This document shows positions 1-7,851 of a stretch of 28,262 nt of DNA, piece by piece. The notes under the pieces are model-generated. The model saw nothing but the letters and a program-made list of their open reading frames with translations. It did not search any database and was not told the origin of the DNA. The translations under genes and the position numbers were made by a program. Within the stretch, counting starts at the first letter, position 1. The number at the start of each line of letters is the position of its first letter. Location: assembly GCA_023458215.1 (NCBI GenBank), contig JAEXAJ010000184.1, forward strand, positions 1 through 28,262, written 5' to 3'. This DNA comes from Bacteroidota bacterium (lineage in GTDB: Bacteria > Bacteroidota > Bacteroidia > Bacteroidales > Bacteroidaceae).

Positions 1-48
1 TAAGCCATTTTCTTTAGATTTTAAATTATTAGTACTAATTCGTTCGAC

Positions 49-79
49 AAAAATAGCAGTTTTCTTCATTACTTGCTAT
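49..79 (-). terminator. Possible terminator of the sensor-kinase pair
   Basis: Read on the minus strand, a short stem (ATAGC pairing with GCTAT, then AGT with ACT after one bulged A) is followed by TTTTTG. It lies about 60 nt past the stop of the second kinase gene. The stem is short, so this is a modest call. Nothing else recognisable is seen in positions 1-140. Confidence 0.35.
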
Positions 80-140
80 CATTATTAATTAAAAACATTT
101 AATTTGTATAAGGTCTAAATAAGGAGGGTGTTCGCTCGTT

Positions 141-2102
141 TTAGGAAAGCGTTGGATAGGTGAAGATTATGTTAGGAACTCCCTCTTCTTTGGTCTCTAT
201 CAATCTATAACTACCCCCGAAGTGCTCAAAAAATAATTGGTTTATTTTTTGGCGTACTGATACTTTTTGACTGGCAAATCTTGGATCTGCTAACGGACTG
301 TTTTCAATCTCACCGGTTATGATATTTATATCCGATTGATACTGTAATGTCATTTTAACTTCACGTGGTTCTGTACAGTCGCCGGGATACAGTAAAGTAC
401 TCAATACAATTTGATTCAATCGGCTAAGGTCTGTATGGATAATTGCCTCAGACACTTTTGCATCCAGTATTAATTGAATGTTGCCATCGCTATGCATTTG
501 CGTCATACAGGCAAGATCATTGCTCCACTCTTCAACATTACAATCCTGCAATTGGAATTTCATCATTTTGGCTTCCAGTCGGGATAGGTCGAGCACATCA
601 TTAACCAATTGAATCAACTCTGTAGAGTTGGCTTGGATGATGCTGGAATAATCATTTCGTTCGTCTTCGCTAAGGTCGGTATCTGTGGATAACAATTGTG
701 AGAAACCCACTACGTTATTAAGTGGGATGCGGATATTATAACTCATGTTGGCAAGGAAGCGACTTTTTACTTCATTGGCTTCCTCTGCAATTGCGGCAAG
801 CTTGCGCATTTCTTTTTCATCCTGTTCCAGCTTTTTCCGGTTACTATATATGCGTATATTGAAGTATACCAATGCCAAAATGATAACCACAGATATGGCC
901 AAGCAAATGCGATGAAACGTTTTTTGTCGCCTTTCTTTCAGTAATATCAGGTTATCCATATTGTAAATGGATTGTATTTGTTCAATCTGTGAAGCAGAGA
1001 AAGCTGTGTATAATGAGTCTTTTGTTTTTGTTATTTGTTTGTAAAGGGGGAGTGCTTCGTCGGGGCGACCCATTTTTACTAATAAATTTGCTTTCTGTAG
1101 ACCGTAAATCTGTACATCTTCCGGAGAGATAGGCGCTATCAGTTGGATCGCTTCGTCTAAGTAAGCCAATGCTTTGTCATAATCCTCTGTTAACTGATAG
1201 TACTCTGCATAAGCGGCAAGCCGGGTTAGCCGATAAGGTAGAAAAGTAGAAGGTGATAAATATTCTTCTGCCTTTTGTAAATATTCCCACGCTTTTTCCG
1301 GTTGCTGGCAACGGGTATAGTATAAAGCATACTGTAGGTCAAGTAACATATATAGGTTGAGATACCCATTGGTCAGGTTGGTTTCCTTACGTAGCTTTTC
1401 TTTGGCTTTTTCCAACTGGTTCAGATAGCGGTACAAATTCTCATTGTCATGCAAATATGAATAAGTTAAAACAGCTTTGGTTAATAAATCGACATGATCC
1501 ATTGCCGAAATATTCGGGCCTGTCAGTTCGAAGGCTTTGTTTAGAGCTGCCAGCCCTTCTTTGTAACGTAATGTGTTGAAATATCCCGTCAATAAACATA
1601 AGCAAGCCTCGCGCATACCATTTTTATTGTTGAGTTTCTCAGCCTTGTCATACATATCTTGCGATTCTTTGAGGGCTAATTCTATTTTTTGGCTGATGAT
1701 ATAGAACTCAATCAACATCTTTTTTCCTTTGAAGTAATGTTCATAGTAGTTGTTGTGTTCTGCCAAAAGTTCGAGCTTATGCAGCCATTGTTCCGTACGT
1801 TTTTGATCCAAACGGTTATAATAATAAACGATATGCCCGTAAGTAGCAGCACTTTGATAGCGAATGTTTTTTTGTGCGATAGCTTCTTCCAGTAATTTGT
1901 TTTCGTAATAGATAAAAGTAGGTGTCAGTTGATCGAACAAAGCCAGCTTGTACAAAACCTCTAGTCTGGTACTGTCAGCCGGAGATGCAAGGTAAATGCG
2001 CAACAAACTGTCTTTGCTTTGTTTTTGCAGGTCATTTGCATGCATGGGCGGCAATAATAGCCAGCAGAAGGCAGTCAGTAATGTATAGAAAATACGTTTC
2101 AT
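141..2102 (-). CDS. TPR sensor protein with degenerate histidine kinase domain (pseudokinase)
   Basis: This 653-residue protein has an N-terminal signal peptide (about 1-22), a long helical TPR-like sensor region (about 30-385), one membrane segment (about 399-416), a short coiled coil and a histidine-kinase-like C-terminus. The H-box is clear but reads FLANMSYNIRIPLNN, so the phospho-accepting His is Tyr455 and the usual following Glu is Asn. The ATPase part is also eroded: the N-box Asn is replaced in the stretch STLLYPGD (568-575), no DxGxG box is found, and no GxGLGL box is found near 615-630. Its start ATG overlaps the TGA of the intact kinase upstream (ATGA), so the two are probably translated together and may form a heteromer. 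From the sequence it should neither autophosphorylate nor bind ATP normally. A sensor, scaffold or inhibitor role is inference. No stop codon or frameshift interrupts it. Confidence 0.85.
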   Translation of the reverse strand: MKRIFYTLLTAFCWLLLPPMHANDLQKQSKDSLLRIYLASPADSTRLEVLYKLALFDQLTPTFIYYENKLLEEAIAQKNIRYQSAATYGHIVYYYNRLDQKRTEQWLHKLELLAEHNNYYEHYFKGKKMLIEFYIISQKIELALKESQDMYDKAEKLNNKNGMREACLCLLTGYFNTLRYKEGLAALNKAFELTGPNISAMDHVDLLTKAVLTYSYLHDNENLYRYLNQLEKAKEKLRKETNLTNGYLNLYMLLDLQYALYYTRCQQPEKAWEYLQKAEEYLSPSTFLPYRLTRLAAYAEYYQLTEDYDKALAYLDEAIQLIAPISPEDVQIYGLQKANLLVKMGRPDEALPLYKQITKTKDSLYTAFSASQIEQIQSIYNMDNLILLKERRQKTFHRICLAISVVIILALVYFNIRIYSNRKKLEQDEKEMRKLAAIAEEANEVKSRFLANMSYNIRIPLNNVVGFSQLLSTDTDLSEDERNDYSSIIQANSTELIQLVNDVLDLSRLEAKMMKFQLQDCNVEEWSNDLACMTQMHSDGNIQLILDAKVSEAIIHTDLSRLNQIVLSTLLYPGDCTEPREVKMTLQYQSDINIITGEIENSPLADPRFASQKVSVRQKINQLFFEHFGGSYRLIETKEEGVPNIIFTYPTLS

Positions 2103-3982
2103 GCCTCGGCCTCCTTTCTGTTTTCTTGATTAATAGGATGTGTAAAACAGAATCGTGAGCCTTCGGTATAATTAGCATCAATCCAAATTTTTCCACCAAT
2201 GTGCTCAATAATGAGTTGACAAATGGAAAGACCCAAACCGCTTCCTTGCGCATTTTCGTTCAGCTTCTCAAATCGTTGGAAAATGCTAGCTTGCTTATCC
2301 AACGGAATACCGCAACCGGTGTCGGTCACGGAAAATAGGGCTAAGCCATCCGTATCAATTTTTAACTCTAGTGTAATACTTCCTTGCGGAGTAAACTTGG
2401 TGGCATTAATCAATAGGTTGATTAGAACCTGTTGTAGTCGAGAATCGTCGGTTTCAATAATCATCTCTTCCAGTTCTGTAGAAAAAAAGAGTTCGGCTTG
2501 TGTTTGTTTTACTTTGTTTACGGTATCCAATACATTCTGGCAGATGCTCACTGCGTCATGCTTTCCGATAGAGAATTGCAGTTTACCGAATTCCAAGCTT
2601 GAAAGGTCGATAACGTCATTAATAAGTTTCAGTAGTAATTCAGAGTTTTGCTGAATGACTTCGTTGCATTGGTTTCTTGTTTCAGTATCTAGTCCCTCTT
2701 GCGTTAATAAGGAAGAAAAACCGGATAGAGCGTTTAGCGGAGTACGTATTTCATGACTCATGTTTGAGAGGAAAATACTCTTGGCACGAGTGGCATTTTC
2801 TGCATTAGTTCGAGAAATGGCCAAGTCACGGGTAGATTGAGCTACTCTGATTTGTTGCTTTCGTAAGCGAATGGCTAATAAAGAAAATAGTATCAATAAG
2901 ATAATACTTCCTATTAGAATACTGCTTATAATTTTATTGTATTCTTCATTACTGGCAATCTCTATTTTGTCTATTTGATATTTTGCTTTAACGGTACTTA
3001 TCTGTCGGATGTAGTTTTGTGAAGCAAGGGTATCAATAGGTGGATATAACTCCTGATAGATACGGCATGCCTCCATAGTCATTCCTTGTATTTTGCACAG
3101 GTAGATTTTCTCTAAAGAAGTCCATCGATAGTAAGTTGAACGCTTATTACCGGAATATTCCTTTTGCAATTGAGTATAAATATCTAATGCTTTATTCCAA
3201 TACTGTTTATCCCAATTTCCCATGGCCCGGTAATAGGCGGCAGTGGTGTAGTCAAGGTGGAAGCGATAGAATTTTTCGGGGTGTGCATGATAAATGGAAT
3301 CCATTTTTTGCAGATGGACGAATGCTTCGTCAAGGTAGCTTTGGGCGAGGTGACCATGAGATATTGCAAAATTAGTCTTCTCGATGTTGAAAAAGAATTC
3401 AGTGGGGTAGTCCGGTTCCTGACGCAAAATGCTTTCCAGCTCTTTCAATACTTCCTGGGCTTCTTCCAGCCGCCCTCTTCGTTGCAGGACATTCGATATT
3501 TTTAGTAAGAGTTGGGTTCTGTAAGGATGTACTGCCGAAATATGCTGGAGTTCATTAAAGGCATCATGGTAAGATTCCAGGGCTTTCGAGCTCAGGTTGG
3601 CAATTGTGTTGTAGGCATCTCCGATAGCTTGGTTGGCAACTACCATTCCAAAACTATAGTTCAGGGTTTTGGCTTCTTCGTACATTAATTGTGCACGGTC
3701 TGTTGCCAAGCTGACATCGCCACGTAAAGTATATGCGTTTGCTAGTTGTAACTGTAATAGGAAGTACATTTCTTTGTCACTCTTGGAACGCATAAGGGGA
3801 AGTAATTGCTCGCTCCAAAGAATTACACTGTCAAGAGAAACGGTATCATCATAAAGAACTTGTCTTTCTACAAACGACTCCAAAAGTTGTTGTTTCTTTT
3901 GGATAGTTGTAGCGTAAACGGTACATACAGATGCAAAAAGCATCTGCCCAAGTAATGCCAATATAATTGCCCTTGTTCTCAA
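2099..3982 (-). CDS. TPR-containing membrane sensor histidine kinase
   Basis: This 627-residue protein has a signal peptide (about 1-24), a TPR-like periplasmic region (about 30-340), one membrane helix (about 351-370), a HisKA domain and a HATPase_c domain. All catalytic elements are present: H-box NMSHEIRTPLN with His410, N-box around Asn522 and Asn526 (INLLINATKF), G1 box DTGCGIP (554-560) and G2 box GSGLGLS (580-586). It should autophosphorylate on His410 and pass phosphate to a response regulator, but there is no receiver domain in the protein and no regulator gene in this window. The start used is TTG, the first possible start after an in-frame stop; an AGAGG Shine-Dalgarno-like stretch lies 11 nt upstream and the start preserves a good signal peptide. 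It overlaps the following pseudokinase by 4 nt. The ligand is unknown. Confidence 0.9.
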   Translation of the reverse strand: MRTRAIILALLGQMLFASVCTVYATTIQKKQQLLESFVERQVLYDDTVSLDSVILWSEQLLPLMRSKSDKEMYFLLQLQLANAYTLRGDVSLATDRAQLMYEEAKTLNYSFGMVVANQAIGDAYNTIANLSSKALESYHDAFNELQHISAVHPYRTQLLLKISNVLQRRGRLEEAQEVLKELESILRQEPDYPTEFFFNIEKTNFAISHGHLAQSYLDEAFVHLQKMDSIYHAHPEKFYRFHLDYTTAAYYRAMGNWDKQYWNKALDIYTQLQKEYSGNKRSTYYRWTSLEKIYLCKIQGMTMEACRIYQELYPPIDTLASQNYIRQISTVKAKYQIDKIEIASNEEYNKIISSILIGSIILLILFSLLAIRLRKQQIRVAQSTRDLAISRTNAENATRAKSIFLSNMSHEIRTPLNALSGFSSLLTQEGLDTETRNQCNEVIQQNSELLLKLINDVIDLSSLEFGKLQFSIGKHDAVSICQNVLDTVNKVKQTQAELFFSTELEEMIIETDDSRLQQVLINLLINATKFTPQGSITLELKIDTDGLALFSVTDTGCGIPLDKQASIFQRFEKLNENAQGSGLGLSICQLIIEHIGGKIWIDANYTEGSRFCFTHPINQENRKEAEA

Positions 3983-4013
3983 AAGTTCGTTTGCCTCTTT
4001 TGTTTATTATTGG

Positions 4014-4021
4014 CAAAAGTA
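4014..4021 (-). promoter_or_regulatory. Bacteroides -7 box for the sensor-kinase pair
   Basis: On the minus strand this reads TACTTTTG, an exact match to TAnnTTTG. It lies about 30 nt upstream of the TTG start of the intact kinase, so the kinase pair can be transcribed separately from dnaX. Confidence 0.55.
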
Positions 4022-4111
4022 AACATAAATGTGGGAATAAAAAATTAAATATAGCAATTTTATTTAAGGCAATACTGGAAATATTATTTTGTCTTAACTG
4101 TAGTTAAAATC

Positions 4112-5941
4112 CTAGTAAAGTTCTAGCCCGAATTCGTCTTTCAACTCTAATAATGCACTGTTTTTCTGAACCATCATTTGGAATTTTTCTACCCTTCCGT
4201 AAGCACGTACTTTTTCTGCGGGGGCACTGATACGGACGGTCATGGAAACTTTCCTGTTCTTTAGTCTGGAGCGCAAATATTCCTGTAGGGCAGGTATCAA
4301 TGCAGTAAACTCTTTTGCAATAATTTCATTGTCAACTACAGCCTCGAAAGTGGTGGCATTTACTAAAGTGACACGCATGTTTTGCATGCGTTTGGCTATG
4401 GCTACTTGCTCAATCGGCATGCGTCCGGCATACTCCTGCCAGTAATAGTTTACATCTCTTTCGTTGAAAATGTAATCTTCTTCCGGCTGAGTGTTTTGCT
4501 GTGCAGTGGCGGCTTTGGCAGCTATTTCTTGTTTTTCTTCCTGGATAGGGCGCTTGATGGATAGACCCAACCCGGACATTTTCATGACCGGTATTTTCTT
4601 TTCTTCCTTTCCTTGTGCCATCAGTACGGCAGCGGGAGCAGAGTGGGTGGGGGCAGCATTGTTCGGTTGTGGAACAACAGGCTGAGGGGCATTGCTCGTT
4701 TGGGGTGCTGATTGAACAGCGGGAGTTGCCGTTGCTTGCGTTTGGGGCATAGCATGGCTGGCCTGTGGCTGCTGGGCTGCTGCAGGCTGCGTGAATATTG
4801 GTTTTATAGCTTGTTTAGGGCTACGCCCACCACTGACGTCGTCCCCCCCGGCGGTGAGTTGAGTTACTTGTATCAAGGTAAGCTCTACCAGCAGACGTTT
4901 GTTTTTGCTGGTTCGGTAGCTCAGATCACAGTCGTTGCACAACTTCATGGCACGATACAAGAAAGGTAGCGGACATTTTTGTGCTTGTGCTTGGTAGCGT
5001 TCACGGATGCTGGCGCCTACTTCGAGCAGGGATAGGGTAGAGGGGTCTTTGCTCACCAGCAAGTCACGCATGTGCGAGGAGAGGCCGGTGATGAAATGAC
5101 TTCCGTCGAAACCTTTGTTCAGTACATCGTTCAGCAGCAAAAGGGCATCACTTACTTTGTTTTCGAGAAAGAAGTCAGTGAGCTTGAAGTAATATTCGTA
5201 GTCGAGTACATTGAGGTTTTCAATTACACTTTTATAAGTAATGCGTCCACCCGTAAAACTGACTACCTGGTCAAAGATGGATAATGCGTCGCGCATACCG
5301 CCATCAGCTTTCAGGGCAATGACGTTCAGTGCTTCCGGTTCGGCGGTGATTCCTTCTTTGGAAGCTACGTAGGCCAGATGTGCTACGGTATCCTCTACCC
5401 CGATACGGCTGAAATCATATATCTGGCAGCGGGAGAGGATGGTAGGCAGAATCTTATGCTTCTCGGTAGTGGCAAGAATGAAGATGGCATGACGGGGCGG
5501 TTCTTCCAGCGTTTTCAAGAAAGCGTTGAAGGCAGATGCAGAGAGCATGTGCACCTCGTCGATGATATACACCTTATACTTACCGATTTGTGGCGGAATG
5601 CGAACTTGCTCTACCAGTTGGCGGATATCGTCCACCGAATTGTTGGAGGCGGCATCCAGTTCGTGGATATTGTAAGAGCGTTGCTCGTTGAAGGCGGTGC
5701 ACGATTCGCACTCATTGCAGGCTTCGCCATCTGCTGTGGGATTCATGCAGTTGATGGTCTTTGCAAAGATACGGGCGCAAGTGGTTTTGCCCACACCGCG
5801 TGGTCCGCAGAAAAGGTAGGCATGCGCCAGTTTTCCGGTCGCAATGGCATTCTTCAGGGTAGTGGTTAAAGCACGTTGTCCTACCACCGACTCAAAGGTT
5901 GATGGGCGGTATTTTCGTGCCGATACGATATAATTTTCCAT
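4112..5941 (-). CDS. dnaX: DNA polymerase III subunit gamma/tau
   Basis: This is the clamp-loader ATPase subunit of the replicative polymerase, loading the beta clamp and tethering core polymerase. The protein is 609 residues from MENYIVSARKYRPSTF. Visible features are Walker A GPRGVGKTT (46-54), a four-Cys zinc site (Cys65, 75, 78, 81), Walker B VYIIDEV (124-130), LEEPP (145-149), sensor ATTEKHKILPTI and the SRC arginine finger (Arg171). A Pro/Gln/Ala-rich linker (about 375-460) leads to a C-terminal tau-like domain. The frame is open 19 codons further upstream to 5998, but the best promoter box (5986-5993) lies inside that extension and its residues are unlike the family, so 5941 is preferred. 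It is divergent from the division gene at 6106. Confidence 0.95.
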   Translation of the reverse strand: MENYIVSARKYRPSTFESVVGQRALTTTLKNAIATGKLAHAYLFCGPRGVGKTTCARIFAKTINCMNPTADGEACNECESCTAFNEQRSYNIHELDAASNNSVDDIRQLVEQVRIPPQIGKYKVYIIDEVHMLSASAFNAFLKTLEEPPRHAIFILATTEKHKILPTILSRCQIYDFSRIGVEDTVAHLAYVASKEGITAEPEALNVIALKADGGMRDALSIFDQVVSFTGGRITYKSVIENLNVLDYEYYFKLTDFFLENKVSDALLLLNDVLNKGFDGSHFITGLSSHMRDLLVSKDPSTLSLLEVGASIRERYQAQAQKCPLPFLYRAMKLCNDCDLSYRTSKNKRLLVELTLIQVTQLTAGGDDVSGGRSPKQAIKPIFTQPAAAQQPQASHAMPQTQATATPAVQSAPQTSNAPQPVVPQPNNAAPTHSAPAAVLMAQGKEEKKIPVMKMSGLGLSIKRPIQEEKQEIAAKAATAQQNTQPEEDYIFNERDVNYYWQEYAGRMPIEQVAIAKRMQNMRVTLVNATTFEAVVDNEIIAKEFTALIPALQEYLRSRLKNRKVSMTVRISAPAEKVRAYGRVEKFQMMVQKNSALLELKDEFGLELY

Positions 5942-5985
5942 ATTCAAGATGTTCTTGTCAGAGCGTAGACGCTTCGCTTTTTGTG

Positions 5986-5993
5986 CAAATGTA
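5986..5993 (-). promoter_or_regulatory. -7 box for dnaX
   Basis: The minus strand reads TACATTTG, an exact TAnnTTTG match. It predicts a leader of about 40 nt before the ATG at 5941 and excludes the upstream start at 5998. Confidence 0.55.
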
Positions 5994-6026
5994 AGCAAAA
6001 AAAAGAAAAGTCTCAGTTATTCCTGT

Positions 6027-6034
6027 TATCTTTG
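6027..6034 (+). promoter_or_regulatory. -7 box for the DivIC-like operon
   Basis: Reads TATCTTTG, an exact TAnnTTTG match about 70 nt before the ATG at 6106. It is divergent from the dnaX box 34 nt away. Confidence 0.55.
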
Positions 6035-6105
6035 TGCGCAAAGAAACTCAGATTGGTGGTTGAGGAATGTAATTGCTCGTTGCCGATCGTTAATTACTAA
6101 ATAGC

Positions 6106-6414
6106 ATGGATAAACTCGCTTCTCTTTGGTTATTTGTCCGCAAGCATAAGTACCTCATAACCCTTGTGGTGTTTGCGGTGGTTGTTGGTTTTTTGGATGA
6201 AAATAGCATTATGCGCCGTATGGGTTATGCCCGGGAGGAGAGTCGTCTGCGTGACGAGATTGAGAAATACCGCAAGGAATATGAGGAGAATACAGAACGT
6301 CTCAACGAACTTGCAGTCGATTCGGGGGCTATCGAGCGGATTGCGCGTGAGAAGTACCTGATGAAGAAACCCAATGAGGATATTTATGTTTTTGAAGGAG
6401 ATATAGAAGAATGA
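6106..6414 (+). CDS. Septum formation initiator, FtsB/DivIC family
   Basis: This 102-residue bitopic protein has a short basic cytoplasmic N-terminus, one membrane helix (about 15-32), a charged coiled coil (about 40-75) and a compact C-terminal segment containing IERIAREKYLMKKPNEDIYVF. That tail, with an aromatic/Lys-Pro pattern, is characteristic of the DivIC/FtsB family, which bridges FtsQ/DivIB and FtsL in the divisome at the inner membrane. Length is normal for the family. It overlaps the next gene by 4 nt (ATGA), implying co-translation. I assign the family with good confidence but do not distinguish divIC from ftsB. Confidence 0.88.
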   Translation: MDKLASLWLFVRKHKYLITLVVFAVVVGFLDENSIMRRMGYAREESRLRDEIEKYRKEYEENTERLNELAVDSGAIERIAREKYLMKKPNEDIYVFEGDIEE

Positions 6415-6755
6415 AACAACTGATCCCTGCTTTATTTACTGTTGGAGCTATTATGGTTTTGGTAGGTGCTGCCTCTTTTATTACGGGTTGGACACTCTCA
6501 CCTTATATATATACTATCGGAGCTGCCTTCTTTGCTTTGGCGCAGATCAATACTCCGTCTGTTTGTAAAACTGCCAACGTCAAACGACTGCGCCGTCAGC
6601 AGATATTCGGTGCACTTTTGTTGGTGCTTACCGGAGCATTTATGTTTTTTACTCGTGGCAATGAGTGGATTGTCTCTCTGACAATAGCCGCCATCCTTGA
6701 ACTCTATACTTCGATACGTATTCCGCAGGAGGAAGCCAAAGATCATAGTAACTGA
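6411..6755 (+). CDS. Small four-helix membrane protein of unknown function
   Basis: This 114-residue protein is almost entirely hydrophobic. Membrane segments lie at about 7-27, 30-47, 65-82 and 85-103, separated by a basic loop containing KRLRRQQ; the tail is polar. The start ATG is embedded in the stop of the DivIC-like gene. Coupling to a divisome gene suggests an envelope-related role, which is inference. I recognise no catalytic motif. A strong terminator follows about 90 nt downstream, closing a two-gene operon. Confidence 0.75.
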   Translation: MKQLIPALFTVGAIMVLVGAASFITGWTLSPYIYTIGAAFFALAQINTPSVCKTANVKRLRRQQIFGALLLVLTGAFMFFTRGNEWIVSLTIAAILELYTSIRIPQEEAKDHSN

Positions 6756-6846
6756 TAGATACGGAGTCCTAAGACTTTTATTCTAGTATATTCTCTTGTC
6801 TGATTAATTATTCTTGTTAATCTCATAAAAGGATAATATTTCCTAG

Positions 6847-6880
6847 AGCCAATTTGTCGGTATAAGCAAATTGGCTTTTA
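6847..6880 (+). terminator. Rho-independent terminator of the division operon
   Basis: AGCCAATTTG and CAAATTGGCT form a perfect 10-bp stem with a 10-nt loop, followed by TTTTA. It ends at the stop codon of the convergent HU-like gene, so the stem also lies just past that gene's 3' end, but the opposite strand has no T-tract. Confidence 0.8.
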
Positions 6881-7399
6881 CCGTTTTAGATAAACCACTA
6901 TCCGTCCGGCACCGTACCTGCGAATGGTTCCTTGCTCGATGTATCGGTTTATATCATCCATCGCTTGTGCTTTTGTGCATTTGGTCAAACCGGAGTAGTC
7001 GGCACGGGTGATGTACCCGTTATCGTCCAGATGCTTCAACAGCAGTTCTAACTGTTGTTCTTCTGACAACCTGGAATGTGAAATGTATGGTGAGGCTTTC
7101 CGCTCCAACGTCATCGTTACGAAGCGGTGACGGAATTTGCTGCTCAACCGCAGGTTCACATCCTTGAGATGAATGGACGGAGAACGTATCTCCTTCTTGT
7201 CATGCACGAAGCGATCGCATTCCAATGAAAGAGAAAAATATCCCAATTCGCCCACTTCTACAATCCAGCCATCGGCCAGCCGGCGTTGTAGCTCGTCGGT
7301 GATGGCTTGCAGCGTAGCGTCCAAAATGGCCTGGCTGAAACCTGTGGCATTATGCACTATCTCCAGGAATTTTTCTGCCAAAATGGTTCCTTTCGGCAA
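6878..7399 (-). CDS. HU-like DNA-binding protein with C-terminal winged helix; 5' end probably frameshifted
   Basis: The 173-residue frame has an N-terminal HU/IHF-like fold of the Bacteroides HU-related type (ALPKGTILAEKF, then VEVGELGYFSLSL near 48-60, corresponding to the HU beta-arm region). It also has a C-terminal winged-helix-like part (about 110-173: LSEEQQLELLLKHL, then IRRYGAGRIVVYLK). The only in-frame start is TTG at 7399, yet upstream codons stay protein-like (SDPTQEGEKDERLHARA) back to about 7458. An ATG at 7473 begins MSVYY in another frame, and adding one C near 7458/7459 would join the two into a 198-residue protein starting MSVYYRFVSDP, which looks like this family. It is therefore either a recent frameshift, a sequencing error, or a shortened protein starting at TTG. 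The role would be nucleoid or DNA binding; the target is unknown. Confidence 0.75.
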   Translation of the reverse strand: MPKGTILAEKFLEIVHNATGFSQAILDATLQAITDELQRRLADGWIVEVGELGYFSLSLECDRFVHDKKEIRSPSIHLKDVNLRLSSKFRHRFVTMTLERKASPYISHSRLSEEQQLELLLKHLDDNGYITRADYSGLTKCTKAQAMDDINRYIEQGTIRRYGAGRIVVYLKR

Positions 7400-7556
7400 T
7401 GCACGCGCATGGAGGCGCTCATCTTTTTCACCCTCTTGCGTGGGGTCTGATACAAATCGTAATAAACACTCATATTAAATAAGGTATAAAAACGCCGAAT
7501 TCAATACTGAAAGACGTCGAAAATAATATTAAAAAGTCCTGTTTTTATTTCGTTCA

Positions 7557-7644
7557 ACCATGGTCTAACGAAAAAATAACTCTGGTCTAACGAAAAGGAA
7601 ACCATGGTCTTTCAAAAAGAAAACCTTGGTTGAACGAACTATTC
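7557..7644. repeat. Four tandem 22-bp degenerate repeats bounded by an inverted repeat
   Basis: Units start at 7557, 7579, 7601 and 7623 and are exactly 22 nt each. All begin AC, share TGGT at positions 5-8 of the unit, and most continue into CTAACGAAAA-like sequence. Unit 1 with its left flank (TTCGTTCAACCATGG) is nearly the inverse complement of unit 4 (CCTTGGTTGAACGAA), so the array is also closed by an inverted repeat. It sits in the 5' region shared by the HU-like and sigma genes. Confidence 0.75.
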
Positions 7645-7818
7645 TCCCTAACAATGGTAGTAAAAAAGGGGGAGTTAAGAAATAAAAGCAGGAGAAAAGA
7701 GATTTCTGTTTCATAAAAGAATCGTTATCATTTTTCGTTTGTTGCGCTTGGCTATTCCATAAAAACTAAATACAAAAAAACGCTAAAATAAAGTAGATTT
7801 GCTGTCACAATATACTAT

Positions 7819-7826
7819 TACTATTG
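7819..7826 (+). promoter_or_regulatory. Candidate promoter of the sigma factor operon
   Basis: TACTATTG has one mismatch to TAnnTTTG. A TTTG at 7798-7801, 17 nt upstream, is a possible -33 element. The ATG at 7852 lies about 20 nt past the predicted transcription start. Confidence 0.35.
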
Positions 7827-7851
7827 TCTAATAAATACAAAGACTGAAATT

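Larger units (their letters stand above)
7474..7851. other. 378-nt AT-rich spacer between HU-like gene and sigma factor
   Basis: No credible gene is visible. The stretch holds a 22-bp tandem repeat (7557-7644), an A-rich region, and a weak promoter-like pair before the sigma factor gene (TTTG at 7798-7801 and TACTATTG at 7819-7826). Confidence 0.6.

Noticed and set aside
141..2102. Calling the degenerate kinase a pseudogene
   Set aside because: The 653-codon frame is intact, with signal peptide, membrane helix and overlapping start; only catalytic residues are lost.
7459..7459. Programmed frameshifting in the HU-like gene
   Set aside because: There is no slippery heptamer or downstream structure at the site; a simple one-base loss or sequencing error is more likely.
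7173..7478. 101-residue plus-strand open frame
   Set aside because: It is antisense to the HU-like gene, with Ser/Arg-rich low-complexity translation and no family likeness.
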